Source: Orientallactaga sibirica
Taxonomy: Eukaryota; Chordata; Mammalia; Rodentia; Dipodidae
Length of the DNA stretch: 64,000 nucleotides
NCBI GenBank assembly: GCA_036365145.1
Contig: JAEOAD010000018.1
Location: 7,830,001 to 7,894,000 of the forward strand
Reading direction: 5' to 3'
Made by a program: the position numbers and the translations under genes. Shown in pieces: positions 31,049-42,532 of the stretch (position 1 is the first letter of the stretch; the number at the start of each line of letters is the position of its first letter). Below the pieces are notes generated by a model that did no database searches, was not told the DNA's origin, and worked only from the letters and a program-made list of their open reading frames with translations.

Positions 31049-31807
31049 TAGAACATTCTCTAAAATAGATCATATATTGGGCCATAAAACTGCTTCCATA
31101 TATTCAGGAAAATCAACATAATTTCCTGCATGATATTAGATCACAATGCTATAAAGCTAGAAATTAAGAAAAACTCCATCAGCTCCTGGAGACTGAAAAA
31201 CACACATTTAAACAATAAATGAGTAGTGGATGAAATCAAAATGAAGTTGTAAAATTTCTAGAATTGAATGACAATAAGAACACATTCTACCAAATCTTAT
31301 GGGACACAATGAGGGCATCCCTCAGGGGAAAATTCATAGCACTAAATGCCTTCACAACAAAGACAAGAAATAACCTAAACATCCATCTAAAGGCATTGTA
31401 AAACTAGAAGAATCCAACCTAAAATGCTCAAGACAGAAAGAAATAATCAAGGTCAGAGCAGAAATTATTGAATTGGAAACTAAGAAAACAAGAAAATTTA
31501 TGAAACAAAGAGCTGCTGCTTTGAAACTTAAACAAGATTGATAAAACCCTGGTTAATTTTATCAAATAAAAAAAGAAAGATTCAAATTAACAAAATTAGA
31601 AAGAAAAAAGGAAAGATCACAACAGACATAAGTAAAATTGGGAGAATCATCAGGACTTACTTTCAAAACCTCTACTCCACTAAACTAGATAACCTAGAAG
31701 AAATGAATAAATCTATGGACACATACCACCTACCAAAACTAAATAATATACAGAATATACAAAGAACTCAAAAAACAGAATAATAAGAAATCAAGCAACC
31801 CAGTTAA
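31049..31807 (+). pseudogene. L1 ORF2 fragment (end of endonuclease to RT border)
   Basis: Begins in the endonuclease ('atagaacattctctaaaatagatcatatattggg', RTFSKIDHILG) and runs to 'catctatggacacataccacctaccaaaac' (THLPK), then jumps at about 31,740 to the far downstream 'acagaatatacaaagaactcaaaaaac' segment. Internally deleted and full of stops. Confidence 0.82.
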
Positions 31808-31875
31808 AACCCACAGTTAAAACTCACTGGAAGGTATCCCATCCCAGGCACTGAAAAATTTCAAGTGCCATTTAA
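31808..31875 (-). mobile_element. L1 3'UTR scrap, antisense
   Basis: The reverse complement reads 'gaaatttttcagtgcctgggatgggatacc', matching the sense 3'UTR at 35,862-35,895. Confidence 0.6.
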
Positions 31876-31879
31876 CATT

Positions 31880-32205
31880 TAACCCAGTTAACAAATGGAC
31901 TATGGATAGAGATTTGGGAATTAATACCTCCTGGAGGCAGTGTGTTTTTGGGGGTGGGCTTATGGGTATTATAGCCAGTTTCCTCATGTCAGTGTTTGTC
32001 ACACTCTCCTGTTCCTATTATCCACCTGATGGTGACAGGGAGGTGATGTCCACCCTCTGCTCATGCCATCATAATCCCCTGCCATCATGGAGCTTCCCCT
32101 TGAGTCTGTAAACCAAAATAAACCTTTATTCCCTCAAGCTGTTCTTGGTTGAGTGTTTTCTGCCTTCATTGCAAACATTACTGCAACAGCCCCAATAACA
32201 TCATC
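31880..32205 (+). mobile_element. LTR-like repeat fragment (ERVL-MaLR type?)
   Basis: Contains 'ctgccatcatggagcttccccttgag', 'gtaaaccaaaataaaccttt' with AATAAA at 32,117-32,122 and 'attgcaaacattactgcaacagc'. This arrangement resembles common rodent MaLR LTR ends, but the family name is from memory and unverified. It separates two L1 pieces. Confidence 0.45.
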
Positions 32206-32613
32206 TGGAGAAAAGATAGCACCTTCAACAAATGGTTATGGACAATCTGGATAACTATATGCCAAAAAATGAAACTAGATCCACACATCTCACCATGCAC
32301 AAAAATCAAGTCAAAGTGGATTAAAAACCTCAATATAAGGCCTGAAACTCTTCTACTACTGTAAGAAAAAGTAGGAGGAACTTGCCACAATATAGGAGTG
32401 GGGAAAGACTTCCTGAACAAAACCCAAGTAGCTCAAGAATGTAAACAATCACTCAACCAATGAGATCTCATGAAGCTGAAAAGTTTTTGCTCAGACAAGC
32501 ACATGCTAAGCACAGCCAATAGATTACCCACAGAATGAGAGAAAAATTTTGCTGGCTATACATCTGACAGAGGCCTAATATCTAGAATCTATAAAGAACT
32601 CAAAAACCTAAAC

Positions 32614-32785
32614 AGTCATGGTAGAGCAATTCTTTAATTCCAGCACTCAGGAAGCAGAGGTAAGAAGATCACTGTGAGTTTGAAGTCACCTATGGCTACA
32701 TAGTGAATTCCAGATCAGCCTGGGACAGAGTGAGACCCTACCTCAAAAAGCAACAACAAAAAATACAAAATGAAAAGTAAAATAA
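32614..32785 (+). mobile_element. B1 SINE, diverged
   Basis: 'tggtagagcaattctttaattccagcactcagg' to 'gaccctacctcaaaaagcaac'. The left promoter is degraded. The flanks CCTAAACA (about 32,607) and CCTAAACA (about 32,791) fit a short duplication. Confidence 0.85.
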
Positions 32786-33113
32786 AAAACCCTAAACATT
32801 AAAAAATCAAACAACTCACCCACAAAATTGGGCAGAGATCTGAATAGGGACTTCTCAGAAGAAGAAATAAAAATGGCAAACACACAGTTAAGAAAATGTT
32901 CATCATCCCTAACCATCAGGGAAATGCAAGTTAAAACAACTATGAGATTTCACCTTACCCCAGTAAGGATAGCAAACATGAAAAAATCAAATGAAAACAA
33001 ATGTTTGCAAGGATTTGGAGAAATAGGAACCCTCATTCACTGGTGGTGAGAATATAACCTGGTACAACCACTATGGAAATCAATATGAAGACTCCTTAAA
33101 AATGATGAATATA

Positions 33114-33279
33114 AGCTGGGCGTGGTGGTGTGCACCTTTAATCCCAGCACTCAGGAGGCAGAGGTAGGAGGATCTCCATGAGTTCAAGGCCACCCTGAGA
33201 CTACATAGTGAATTTCAGGTCAGCCTGGGCTAGAGTGAAACCGTACTTTGAAAAATCAAAAAAAAAAAAAAAAAAAAAA
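33114..33279 (+). mobile_element. B1 SINE
   Basis: Near-consensus B1 'agctgggcgtggtggtgtgcacc' with a pure A tail. Perfect 10-bp duplication, GATGAATATA, at 33,104-33,113 and 33,280-33,289, inside L1 ORF2. Confidence 0.94.
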
Positions 33280-34365
33280 GATGAATATAGAGGTACCAAC
33301 AGACCCTTTTATTCCCTTACTGGCTATTTACCCTAAAAGGTACATGCTTCAGTTCAGTGATATTTTCTCAACTATTTTTATAGCTGCTCAATTCACAATA
33401 GCTAAGAACTGGAATCAACTCAGATGCCCATCATTGGATAAATGGATAACCAAGATGTGGTATATTTACATGATGAAATTCTACTCAGCAGTAAGAAAAA
33501 GATGATAAAATGAAATCTGTAGAAAAATGGTTGAACTGGGACAGATCATACTCAGTGAACTCACACAATCAAAGAAAGACAATCATTGCATAGTCTCACT
33601 CATTTGCAGTTCTTAACCTGTATCAGCCAAGTTGCTGACATACCTGATGGGCATCTCTAGGTCTGGACATTAGGGAGGGTAAGGGTTGGGGGTAGGTTAA
33701 GGGCTAGTGGGACACAAAACTGAACCCAAATTGAACTGGTACTATAGAAACCTACATCCTGGAAGATAGGCTAAAACATCAACCCTAAATAGGACCTTAG
33801 GGGGACCACCTGAATCGAAGGGCCCAGAGAGGTTGAGATGAAACCTAACCTTAAATTTCTCCCATTTCTTTCTTTTTCCTTTCTTTCTTTTTCTTTTTTT
33901 CTTTTCCCTTGGTGCTGGCCTGTAACTCTCAGTGTCAGGATGCAGTTAACACCTGCAAAAACAGACAGACTTCTATCAGAGCACTTGATTACCTACCAGA
34001 GGCTAATGGTAAAACCCTAATGCTGAAGACTCCATATGCTGTCAGCATGGAACATGGAAAGATCTGGCTGGAATCTGGAATAGAGCCATTATCCAGATGG
34101 TTAGGCCATTTAGTGCTGGAAGTTGATGCATGAGCTACTGGGGTTTGAAAGTGACCAGAATCTGATTGAACAACTCAAGGTCTAGGCTACTGAGAAGCAA
34201 ACAACCTGAAGTGATGCTCACACAAGTGCAGAATGGCACATAGCCATTGGATTCACTAACAGATCCACTTAGTGGAAAAGAACCCATAATTTTAACTGGG
34301 AAACAAGAAGAATCATATACAGATAATTGGTTTGCTTTCCAATATCAAGCTCTCTGTCTATTGAT

Positions 34366-34727
34366 GATAGTGGAGTACTGAAGTCTGACTATCATGGTGT
34401 TGGTGTTTATTTCTGTTTTATTGTCAAGTAGATTTTGTTTTATAAACTGTGAGGCACCTATGTTTGGTGCATATATATTTAGGTTTGTGATATGCTCATG
34501 TTGGATCATTCCCTTGATGAGTAAGAAGTGGCCTTCTTTGTCCTTTTTGATTACTTTTGGTTTGAAGTCTATTTTATCATATACTAATATAGCAACACCC
34601 AGTTGTTTTTTTTTTTATTTCTGTTTTCTTGGAATATCATTTTCCAATCTTTCTCCCTCAGGAGGTATCTATCTTTAGTGGTGAAGTGGATTTCTTGAGG
34701 ACAGCAGATAGAAAGGTCCAGATATTT
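34366..34727 (-). pseudogene. L1 ORF2 endonuclease fragment, antisense
   Basis: The reverse complement encodes the endonuclease segment from 'ctatctgctgtcctcaagaaatccac' (LQEIH) to 'agtactccactatcatcaatagaca' (STPLSSID). It abuts a sense L1 3'UTR. Confidence 0.82.
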
Positions 34728-34835
34728 AAAATTTTTTTACTGACAACTTCTGTGCTTACAGACAATAAACCATGATATTTCCCTCCCCCACTTCCCTCTG
34801 TGTTTCACTGTGAATAGAGAAAAGAGACAACATAT
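34728..34835 (-). mobile_element. L1 3' end, antisense
   Basis: The reverse complement, 'attgtctgtaagcacagaagttgtcagtaaaaaaa', matches the L1 3' end at 39,498-39,540. Confidence 0.65.
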
Positions 34836-34849
34836 AGAATGTGTTAAAA

Positions 34850-36390
34850 ATCTTTGCCAGCTATACATCTGACAGAGGATTAATATCCAGAATATACAAA
34901 GAACTCAAAAAACAAAACAACAAGAAATCAAACAACCAAATTAAAAATGGGCTATGCAACTAAATAGAGAGCTCTCAAAGGAAGAAATACAGATGGCATT
35001 TACACATCTATAAAAGTGTTCTACATCCTTAGCCATCAGGGAAATGCAAATTAAAACTACTTTGAGATTCCATCTAATTCCTGTCAGAATGGCTACCATC
35101 AAGAAAACAAATGACAATAAATGTTAGTAAGGATGCAGAAAAAGGGGAACCTTTCTACACTGTTGGTGAGAATGTAATCTGGTACAGCCATTGTAGAAAT
35201 CAGTGTGGAGGTTCTTGAGACAACTAAAAATAGATTTACTATATGATCCAGTTATAGCACTCCTAGGCATATATCCTTATGGCTCTTCTCACTACTTTAG
35301 AGATACTTACACAACCATGTTTATTACTGCTCTATTCACAATAGCTAGGAAATGGAACCAGCCTAGATGTCCCTCCACAGATGAATGGATAATAAAGATG
35401 TGGTACCTTTATACAATGGAGTTCTATTCAACAGTAAAGAAAAATGAAATTATGAAATTTGCAGGGAAATGGATGGATCTGGAAAGGATTATACTAAGTG
35501 AGGTAACCCAGGTTCAGAAAGCCAAATGTTGCCTGTTCTCTCTAATATGTGGATCCTAGCTACAAATGTATAGACTTGTGTGTGAGCTGGAACCAAAAAT
35601 AGGAAGCAGAGGCCAGTAAGCTAGAAAAAGGCTATAAGGGAGGGAGAAGAGGGAAGGACTTAAGGGGATGGTATTATATATATATATATATTGTATATTA
35701 GAAGAACAGATTACAGGGAGTGGAAAGGCCAGGGGAAGAGACTGTGTAAAAGAAATGTGGGGTGGAGGAGAGTCAATCAAAATTCAAGTTATTCTGAATA
35801 AGATATATGAAAGCAAACATTTTTTGAATAATGGCATATGCAGAAGCCATAGATTGATACTAGAAATTTTCAGTGCCATGGATGGGATACCTTTAAGTGA
35901 ATTCTTGGCCAGGGAGGTCCCTGTTACCTCCAAACCATGACAGGCTGTTGCCAAGGCCCTTTGTTTCCCTTGAGAAACAGATGGTAAGACCCTATTTCTG
36001 AACACTTTCCATGCATAGGCAGCAAGGTCATTGAGAAATCAAGCTGGTGCTAAGCAGAAAACTTTCTCCCTGTAGACCAGCCAACTGAAAGCACTAAAGT
36101 GACAGAGGAGTGCTCAGCACTGAAACATCTCTATCACATCCTCCAAGGCTCAGGGTCCATTGCAGAAGAGGTGGCAGAAAGAATGTAAGAGCCAAAGGAA
36201 GGGGACCACTTCTTAAAATGCAACTTTTCAGACAGAAATTGGCCTTGATAACCATGACCTCACAGTACCTAGCAATACCTTCACAAGATCCTCATAATCA
36301 GAGAAAAAGATGATGACATCAAGATAAAAGAGAGACTAACAGAGAGAGGGAGGGTGCATGATAGAGACTGGAGTTGTGAAGGGGAGAGTT
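34850..36390 (+). mobile_element. L1 ORF2 C-terminus and partial 3'UTR
   Basis: ORF2 tail 34,850-35,559, then 3'UTR to about 36,390 with a (TA)n at 35,669-35,691. The 3'UTR lacks part of the sequence found at 38,760-39,240, so it is internally deleted. It joins an antisense L1 at 36,391. Confidence 0.85.
35203..35559 (+). pseudogene. L1 ORF2 C-terminal open segment, 118 codons
   Basis: Uninterrupted end of ORF2: [19 protein letters not shown], then TMFITALFTIARKWNQPRCP and EVTQVQKAKCCLFSLICGS with the natural stop. It is the best-preserved C-terminus in the window, and it belongs to the family also seen at 15,436 and 17,846. No start and no RT domain, so not a gene. Confidence 0.85.
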
Positions 36391-36599
36391 AGGGTCCAGT
36401 TTTTATCCAGCCCAATAACCTATGTCTTTTGGTGGGTGAGTTAAGACCATTAATATTTAAGGTTATTACTGTGAGGTTTGAATTAATCCCTGCCATGATG
36501 AGGTGTTTTATGGGGTTTAGTGCTTTCTTGTGTTATGTACTGTTTTGAGCCTGGTTTATTTTGTTTATTGTGAGCTTCTTCTTGTTGGCTCTTGAGACT

Positions 36600-37706
36600 G
36601 ATTGTTAATTGTTCTGTGTGGAGTATTCCCTCAAGTATTCTCTGTAGGTTTGGCTTTGTGTTCATATAATCACAGAGTTGACTTTTTTCATGGAAAGTTT
36701 TTCTTTCACCATTTATTATGAGGGATACTTTTGCTGGGTAAAGTAGCTTGAGTTGGAAGCCATAGTTTTTCAGACTTCAAAATGTTCCATACCAGGCTCT
36801 TCTGGTTTTCAGGGTTTTCATTGAGAAATCTGTTGTAATTCTGATTCTGATTCTGCCTTTGTATGTTGTGAATTGCTTCTCTCTTGCTGCTTTTAACACT
36901 CTGTTTGTTTTCATTGTTAAGAGTTTTAACTATGATGTGTCTTTTAGAGTTTCTTCTTTGATCCTGTCTGGTGTTCTGTGGGCTTCTTGAGTCAGGATGG
37001 GCCTCTGTTTGGAGAGACTCAGAAAATTTTCTTCAATAATTTTAATGAATATGTTCTCTATGCCTCTGGTCTGGATTTATTCTCCTTCTAGTATACCCAT
37101 AATATGGATGTTTGGTCATTTTAGGATGTCTCACAGTTCCCTCATATTCTGTTCATTTGATTTGTTGAACTTAGCAAAGTTTTTGGCCTCCTGATCAATT
37201 TCTTCTTTCTTATTTTCCAGGTCAGAGGTTCTGTCTTCCACATGAGTAACTCTGTTGGTGAATGGTTCTAGAGAGACTTTTATATTTTTATTTGATTTTG
37301 TTTTCTGTTGTGTTATTTTGATTGTGTCCATATCTTTTTTGAGGTACTATTTCAATTCTAGTTCTAATTTTCTTTATAGTTCCTGGAGTTCATTCTTGCA
37401 TTTGATCAAGTCTTCATTAAGCTTAATCAACTGGTTGTTGAGATCTTCCATTTCTTGACTTACCTTCAATTTATTCATATCTCTTCAGAGGATTCTAACA
37501 TTTTCTTCAATAAAGGTAAACCTACTGTCAAAAGCTGAATGCTCTAGGAGACGATTCTCTTCAATTTCATGGATACAGTTATTGGTTCTTTGATAGTTTT
37601 CTTCAAGTTTAGCAATATTTTTTATCACAGTCTCATTGGTTGTTGTGTTTTCATTTTGGGGATGAATTTATGTTGATTTATCTCTGATTTCATTGGAGGC
37701 TTCCAT
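36600..37706 (-). pseudogene. L1 ORF1 pseudogene
   Basis: Starts MEASNEIRDKS at 37,706 (minus). The coiled-coil and RRM-like region (PFTNRVTHVEDRTSDLENKKEEIDQEAKNF, partly open at 37,331-37,131) and the C-terminal domain ([29 protein letters not shown]) are present with frame breaks. Confidence 0.8.
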
Positions 37707-37859
37707 TGTAGGACTAGGCATCCTTGGTGGAGATCTCTCAGTTTTTTGATTTTTGTGGGCTTTTTTGCTTTGTTCTCTACCTATTTTAGGAAGACTTTAT
37801 TTTATTGAGGGGGAAGCAAGCTTTTGTTCTTTGGCACATTTACCCTCTAACTGAGGTAA

Positions 37860-38250
37860 ACAGGGATGTTGGTACCTAGTGGCCCATCAGAAAACCAGAG
37901 CAAAAGGCCTGATTTCACAGCTCACACAGGGACCAGGCTTCCCCAAACATGGCACAATAGGACCTACCAGGGCCAGGGGCTGGGAGAAGCAAGAAAACAG
38001 GGATATGGCCTACTTTATGCTGTACCCTCCAGCACACAGACTAGCACAGGCAACCCAAACTAGGGAGATGGGAGGATCCCAGAAATGGGTCTAGCCTACT
38101 CACTCCAGACTGCTGGGTCCGTCCACACATTGGCTACACAAGGAACTCAGACCAGGGAGGTGGGAGGAGCCTGGAAATGGGTCTGGCCTACTGATTCTGG
38201 ACTGATGTGCTCCTCGACACACTGTCCATGCAAGGAACTCAGACTGGGAA
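37860..38250 (-). promoter_or_regulatory. L1 5'UTR with about 92-bp tandem monomers
   Basis: 'gggaggatcccagaaatgggtctagcctact' at 38,070 recurs as 'gggaggagcctggaaatgggtctggcctact' at 38,162 (92 bases), and 'aaggaactcag' at 38,140 recurs at 38,232 (92 bases). So three partial units are present. Likely the internal promoter of this L1, pointing toward ORF1 on the minus strand. Confidence 0.75.
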
Positions 38251-38254
38251 AGTT

Positions 38255-38500
38255 TATATATTGTTTTTTATGAGAGAGAGTGTAAGAGAGAGAAAGAATT
38301 AAAGTGCCCGGCTCTCTAGCCACTGAAATCAAACTTCAAATGTGTGCACCACATTGTGCACATGCATAAACTTGTGCACATGCATGACCTTGTACACATG
38401 TACGACCTTGTGCATCTGGCTTACATGGGTTCTGGGGAGTCAAAATGGGTTCTTAGGCTTTGCAAGCAAACACCTTAACTGTTAATCCATCTCTCCAGCC
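38255..38500 (-). mobile_element. tRNA-derived SINE with expanded 18-bp internal repeat
   Basis: Antisense copy: GA-rich tract at left, ending 'ttaactgttaatccatctctccagcccc'. Between body and head lies an 18-bp unit repeated three times (38,354-38,407, 'ttgtgcacatgcataaac'-like) plus the start of a fourth. Confidence 0.88.
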
Positions 38501-39545
38501 CCATCTCTTAAGGCTTGAATTTACAGGCTTAACAAAACAAAAAAAAAAGCTAAAGACAATACCTTCCAGTGAGTTGTTGGCCAGGGAGGTGTCTGACACC
38601 CCCAAAACACTACAGGCCAAGCCAAGGCCCTTGGTTTCACAGAAATAGATGGTAAGACCTATTGCTGAAGACTCCACATACTTGGGCTGGAAGGTCACTG
38701 AGAAATCCTGCTGGAGCTGAGCTGAAAGCCTCCTTCATGTAGACCAGCTAACAGAAAGCTGGAAAAAGCTATGCTGCATGCAGTTTAATGGAGAGAGAGA
38801 AATCACCAGTGAAGATATTCAACAGTGGACACTGCAAGCATTATATTTGTCCAGCCAGGCCAAATGAGCCAACAGGTGAAATGGTGGCATGTCTGTTTTG
38901 GGGGAAACCAACTGTTCTCTGAATGGACTGGAGGCCCACTCCATGGGAGGGAATACATCCCTGATACTGAAAACCTCCAATAGGGGTAGTCATGAGCCCT
39001 AGGGGTATAACATCTGCTGGTGTCTGGCTAAATGTATATACTATACTCACCAAACTTCCCAGTAAGCACTTCTCTTAACGTTCACATACATATATTAATG
39101 ATACTCTCACTTTTGGTTAGAGAGGCTACAGATGGCAGTGAGATTGGGATGACTCAGAAGGCACCATGGTGCTGAGAAGAGTGACAGAGGAGTGATCAGC
39201 ACTGAAATATATATCTCTCACACACCTTCCAAGGCTCAGGGTCCATTGTGAAAGAGGTGGAAAAAGAATGTAAGAGCCAAAGGAAGGTAGGACTTCTTAC
39301 AACGTGCTCCTCCAGACACAAAATGGACTGGATATCCATGACCTCATAGTGCCTGACACTACCTACACAAGACCATCATAATAGGAGGAAAAGATGATGA
39401 CATCAAACTGAAAAGAGAGACTGATTGAGAGGGGGAGGGGATATGATGGAGAGTGGAGTTTCAAAAGGGAAAATGGGGAAGGACAGAATTACCATGGGAT
39501 ATTGTCTACAATTATAGAAGTTGTCAATAAAAAAGTTAAAATAAA
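38501..39545 (+). mobile_element. L1 3'UTR
   Basis: From 'ttccagtgagttgttggccagggaggtg' to 'gtcaataaaaaagttaaaat'. This is the reference copy for the inverted insertion at 10,334 and for the old antisense remnant at 53,330. Confidence 0.82.
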
Positions 39546-39559
39546 AAAATGCTAAAGAA

Positions 39560-39761
39560 ACTCAATATAGCGGATACATAAGTACAAAATTCTACCTTCC
39601 CAAGTGCCTAGCTAATGGGGAAGAAGGAGGAAGGACTTGCATGCTACCATTATTTTTGTGTGTGGGGGGAGTGGTCTCAGCTACACCTACCTGACCTTAC
39701 AAGATCAAAAATAAACTGCTTCACTTTCACTGCTCAGAGTCTCTCAGTGTCATTATTAAGA
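39560..39761 (+). mobile_element. possible LTR fragment
   Basis: 'aagatcaaaaataaactgcttcactttcactgctcagagtctctcagtg' has an AATAAA followed by a CT-rich U5-like stretch. No partner LTR seen. Low confidence. Confidence 0.3.
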
Positions 39762-39776
39762 GAGGTAGTTGTTTCT

Positions 39777-40006
39777 TTTTTTAAAAAAAAATTACTTATT
39801 TATTTATTTATTTGCAAGCAGAGAGAGAGAGATATAAGGGAGGCAGATAAAGAGAGAATGGGCATGCCAGGGCCTCTAGCCACTGCAAACGAACTCCAGA
39901 TGCATGTGCCCTTTGTGCATCTGGCTTTATGGGTCCTGGAGAATCAAACCAGGATCCTTTGGCTTCACAGGCAAACACCTTAACTGCTAAGCCATTTCTC
40001 CAGCCC
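39777..40006 (-). mobile_element. tRNA-derived SINE, short form
   Basis: Antisense; (ATTT)n-like tail at left, 'gccagggcctctagccactgcaaacgaactccagatgc', ending 'taactgctaagccatttctccagccc'. A 15-bp duplication with one mismatch, GAGGTAGTT(G/A)TTTCT, at 39,762-39,776 and 40,007-40,021. Confidence 0.94.
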
Positions 40007-40082
40007 GAGGTAGTTATTTCTAACAGAGGTACAAAAGCAAGGCAAAATATTGCATGATTTCTCCTGTGTGCAAATTTTAAGA

Positions 40083-40130
<48 letters not shown>
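40083..40130 (+). repeat. (TG)n(GA)n microsatellite
   Basis: Compound dinucleotide repeat, 8 TG units running into about 16 GA units. Confidence 0.97.
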
Positions 40131-40131
<1 letters not shown>

Positions 40132-40303
40132 AGAAGGGGAGCTGTTGGGGAGAAGGAAGCCAGCAAAGGGAGGGGATAGTGGAGTCAGTGGAGGAAGACT
40201 AAGAGCAAAGTCTGATGACATGTATACAAATTTCATAATGAAATGCCTTATTTTATATGCTAATTAAAAATATTAAGAAGTTGCCACATAAGAACAATAG
40301 TGG

Positions 40304-40495
40304 GGGCTGGAGTGATAGCTCAGTAGTTAAAATGCTTGCAAAGCTGACAGCCAAGATTCAATTTCCCAGTACCCACGTAAAGCCAGATGCACAAAGAGGT
40401 GCATGCATCAGTTCATTTGCAGTGGCAGAAGGCCTTTGCACACATATATTCACTCTTCTGTCTACCTCTTTTTCTCTGTTTAAGAATAATAACAC
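40304..40495 (+). mobile_element. tRNA-derived SINE, short form, diverged
   Basis: 'ggggctggagtgatagctcagtagttaaaatgc', B box 'aagattcaatttcc', body 'gccagatgcacaaagaggtgcatgcatcagttcatttgcagtggcag'. Confidence 0.9.
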
Positions 40496-42417
40496 TTCCT
40501 AGAGTACTTGATAAGTTCCCAGATATTCTGCTTGGTTTAGAGACATAAGGCACAAAAGTCTCAATGGCAGGCTAAGACTTTCCATAAGAGTTTGGAGTTT
40601 CTGCTGTAACAAATAGGGAGACATGGATCATTTTGGAGCAGATGTGTGATAAGATCAGAATTGTGCCTGTGAAAGACTCACCTGGCAGAAATGAAGTGAG
40701 TTCTGTGATGATATTTTTCAAGTACTAAACTTCAGAGTATTGGTAGAAGTAGAAGTTTAATAATAGAGGTAAATTTGAAACATCTGCTGAAGGACAGACA
40801 AGAAAATGAGAAAAAAAAAATGAAGTACCATGTAGCTTCTGAGCAGCATTGACAAATAGCCAAGAATTCAGCAAAAGGAGGTGAGATGAAGGGACACAGA
40901 CATATAGCCAAGCAAGGAGACTGAAGGCATTGGAGTTGCCTAACAGAGAGACACAGAAGCCTTCATGGGAGAAGGTAATGGGAATAGAGAGGAAAGAGCA
41001 GATACAAGAGGATTTACAGGTGGGCTTGAAATCCAAAGCAAGCACTGTCATCCCTGCCGAGCATGCTTCCTGTATTATTGATCAAGTTCTATTGAGCACT
41101 ACTCAGACACTCAAGAGTTCAGGTCAACACTAAGACATCTGACTCCAACTAAAACCAAGTCAGCTATTTATGCCTTAGAAGAAGAAAATTAGACACCAAA
41201 AAGGGAAATTAACCTTTCCCTCACAGAAGCCATAAACAGCATCCAAATGTGGAAGAGAATGAAACCTCTACCCTTGTGTTTAAAAGAAACATGATATCAT
41301 TGGCTGGCCAAGACAAGACCCAACTGGGAAGCAGGCCCTAGTATTAAAATTCTAACACACTGGCCTCTTGGAAAATTAAAAATAGACACAGTGGGATAGA
41401 AAGACACTCTAAATAGATGAGGCAGGGAGAGAAATGATCTATTGAGCCATAGACGAGAAGGCAGCTGGAATCGAGGTGACCTAAATGGAAACAGACACCA
41501 GAGGAAAGGTTATTGGCCCCTAAAGAGAGATAACTCAAAAGAGATCCAAAATTGCTCCTGAGGATAGAAGTAGGAAAACAAGAATATGATCAGACAGGGG
41601 ATATCATTTTCTCTAAGTGAGGTTGTAAGAAGCCAAGCTTACCCTAGAAGCCCCTCTAAATTGCTGCTGCCTATGCCCCCCTCTCAGTTTTCATCTCTGC
41701 CAAGGAAACTATGAGCTATCTGGGACAAGGCACATAAATTCCATGAGAATATCAGAATCTTCATCTATATGGTAAGGGTGGTCATTTCTATTTCATGGAA
41801 CTGAAAATGAAGTCAGACAAGAAATGTGGGGAACCAGGGAGCCTGATGCATTTAACTTTGGTTCTCATTGATTTATACCAATTGGAATGAGAATGGGTCC
41901 CATTTGAACATGGTAACCTTTTTCATTTTCATTATTGCAGCTGCCAAATCACCTCAGGAACCAGCTCTTTTCTAGGTAAGGACCTCTGGTGGGGGCCTTT
42001 ATGTGACTCAAATGTGGTGCCAAAGGGACTTGAATCAGCTCTCACTGTGCTGCTGGCTGAAGTATAGCTATCGCTGCCACATACTATTAGGAGGTCATAA
42101 TTTCTTTAGAGAAAAAAACATTATATTCACATCTCAAGTAGCATCTAAAATAAGGCTAGGCACAAAACAGACACTAAGCACCTTTCAGTAAATGAGTAGA
42201 TGAGCATCTAACCAGCTGCAGCAGCAAATGCCATTGAGTGAGGAACTGGCATCTAGCACGGTGCCTAACATGGGTGGATACTCACAGATTACTCCTGAAA
42301 TAAATGAATGAGCAATAATTGGCATAAAGCAGGACCACACATATTTCACATGAAAGTACTTTTGTATCTTTTTGGCATTGTTAGAAAAGACATAACTCTA
42401 TGCAAGCCAAACTTAGA
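40496..42417. other. 1.9 kb of mostly unassigned, single-copy-looking DNA
   Basis: No SINE or L1 motif recognised and no open frame longer than about 110 codons. One short segment (41,941-41,975) is bounded by good-looking splice sites and is listed separately. Otherwise ordinary intergenic or intronic sequence. Confidence 0.5.
41941..41975 (+). other. candidate 35-bp micro-exon
   Basis: Preceded by 'cctttttcattttcattattgcag' (T-rich tract plus CAG) and followed by 'gtaagg'. The first two forward frames are open across it. No homology was recognised, and a chance pairing of splice-like sites is quite possible. Confidence 0.2.
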
Positions 42418-42464
42418 TATGATAGATAGATGATAGATAATGATGATAGATAAATAGATAGATT

Positions 42465-42521
<57 letters not shown>

Positions 42522-42532
42522 AGATAGATAGG
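42418..42532 (+). repeat. (GATA)n microsatellite
   Basis: About 115 bases of GATA units with a few interruptions (GATGATA, GATTATA). Confidence 0.97.

Larger units (their letters stand above)
32206..34365 (+). mobile_element. L1 ORF2 C-terminal region and 3'UTR
   Basis: ORF2 tail 32,206-33,616 ([18 protein letters not shown], then [21 protein letters not shown], ending VSLICSS) followed by 3'UTR with G-rich and CTTT-rich tracts (33,660-33,905). Two B1 elements are inserted. Close to the L1 at 3,109 in sequence. In-frame stops, for example near 32,362, make it dead. Confidence 0.86.
36391..38250 (-). mobile_element. L1 5' half, antisense (5'UTR, ORF1, ORF2 start)
   Basis: Reading the minus strand: 5'UTR 38,250-37,707 with tandem monomers, ORF1 37,706 to about 36,600, ORF2 start codon at 36,496-36,494 (MAGIN) and about 100 bases of ORF2 before truncation at 36,391. 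The 3' side is lost, which is unusual for L1 because insertions normally keep the 3' end. A later rearrangement is likely. Confidence 0.85.

Noticed and set aside
39808..40236. 142-codon minus-strand frame
   Set aside because: Runs through an antisense SINE and the TG/GA microsatellite; artefact.
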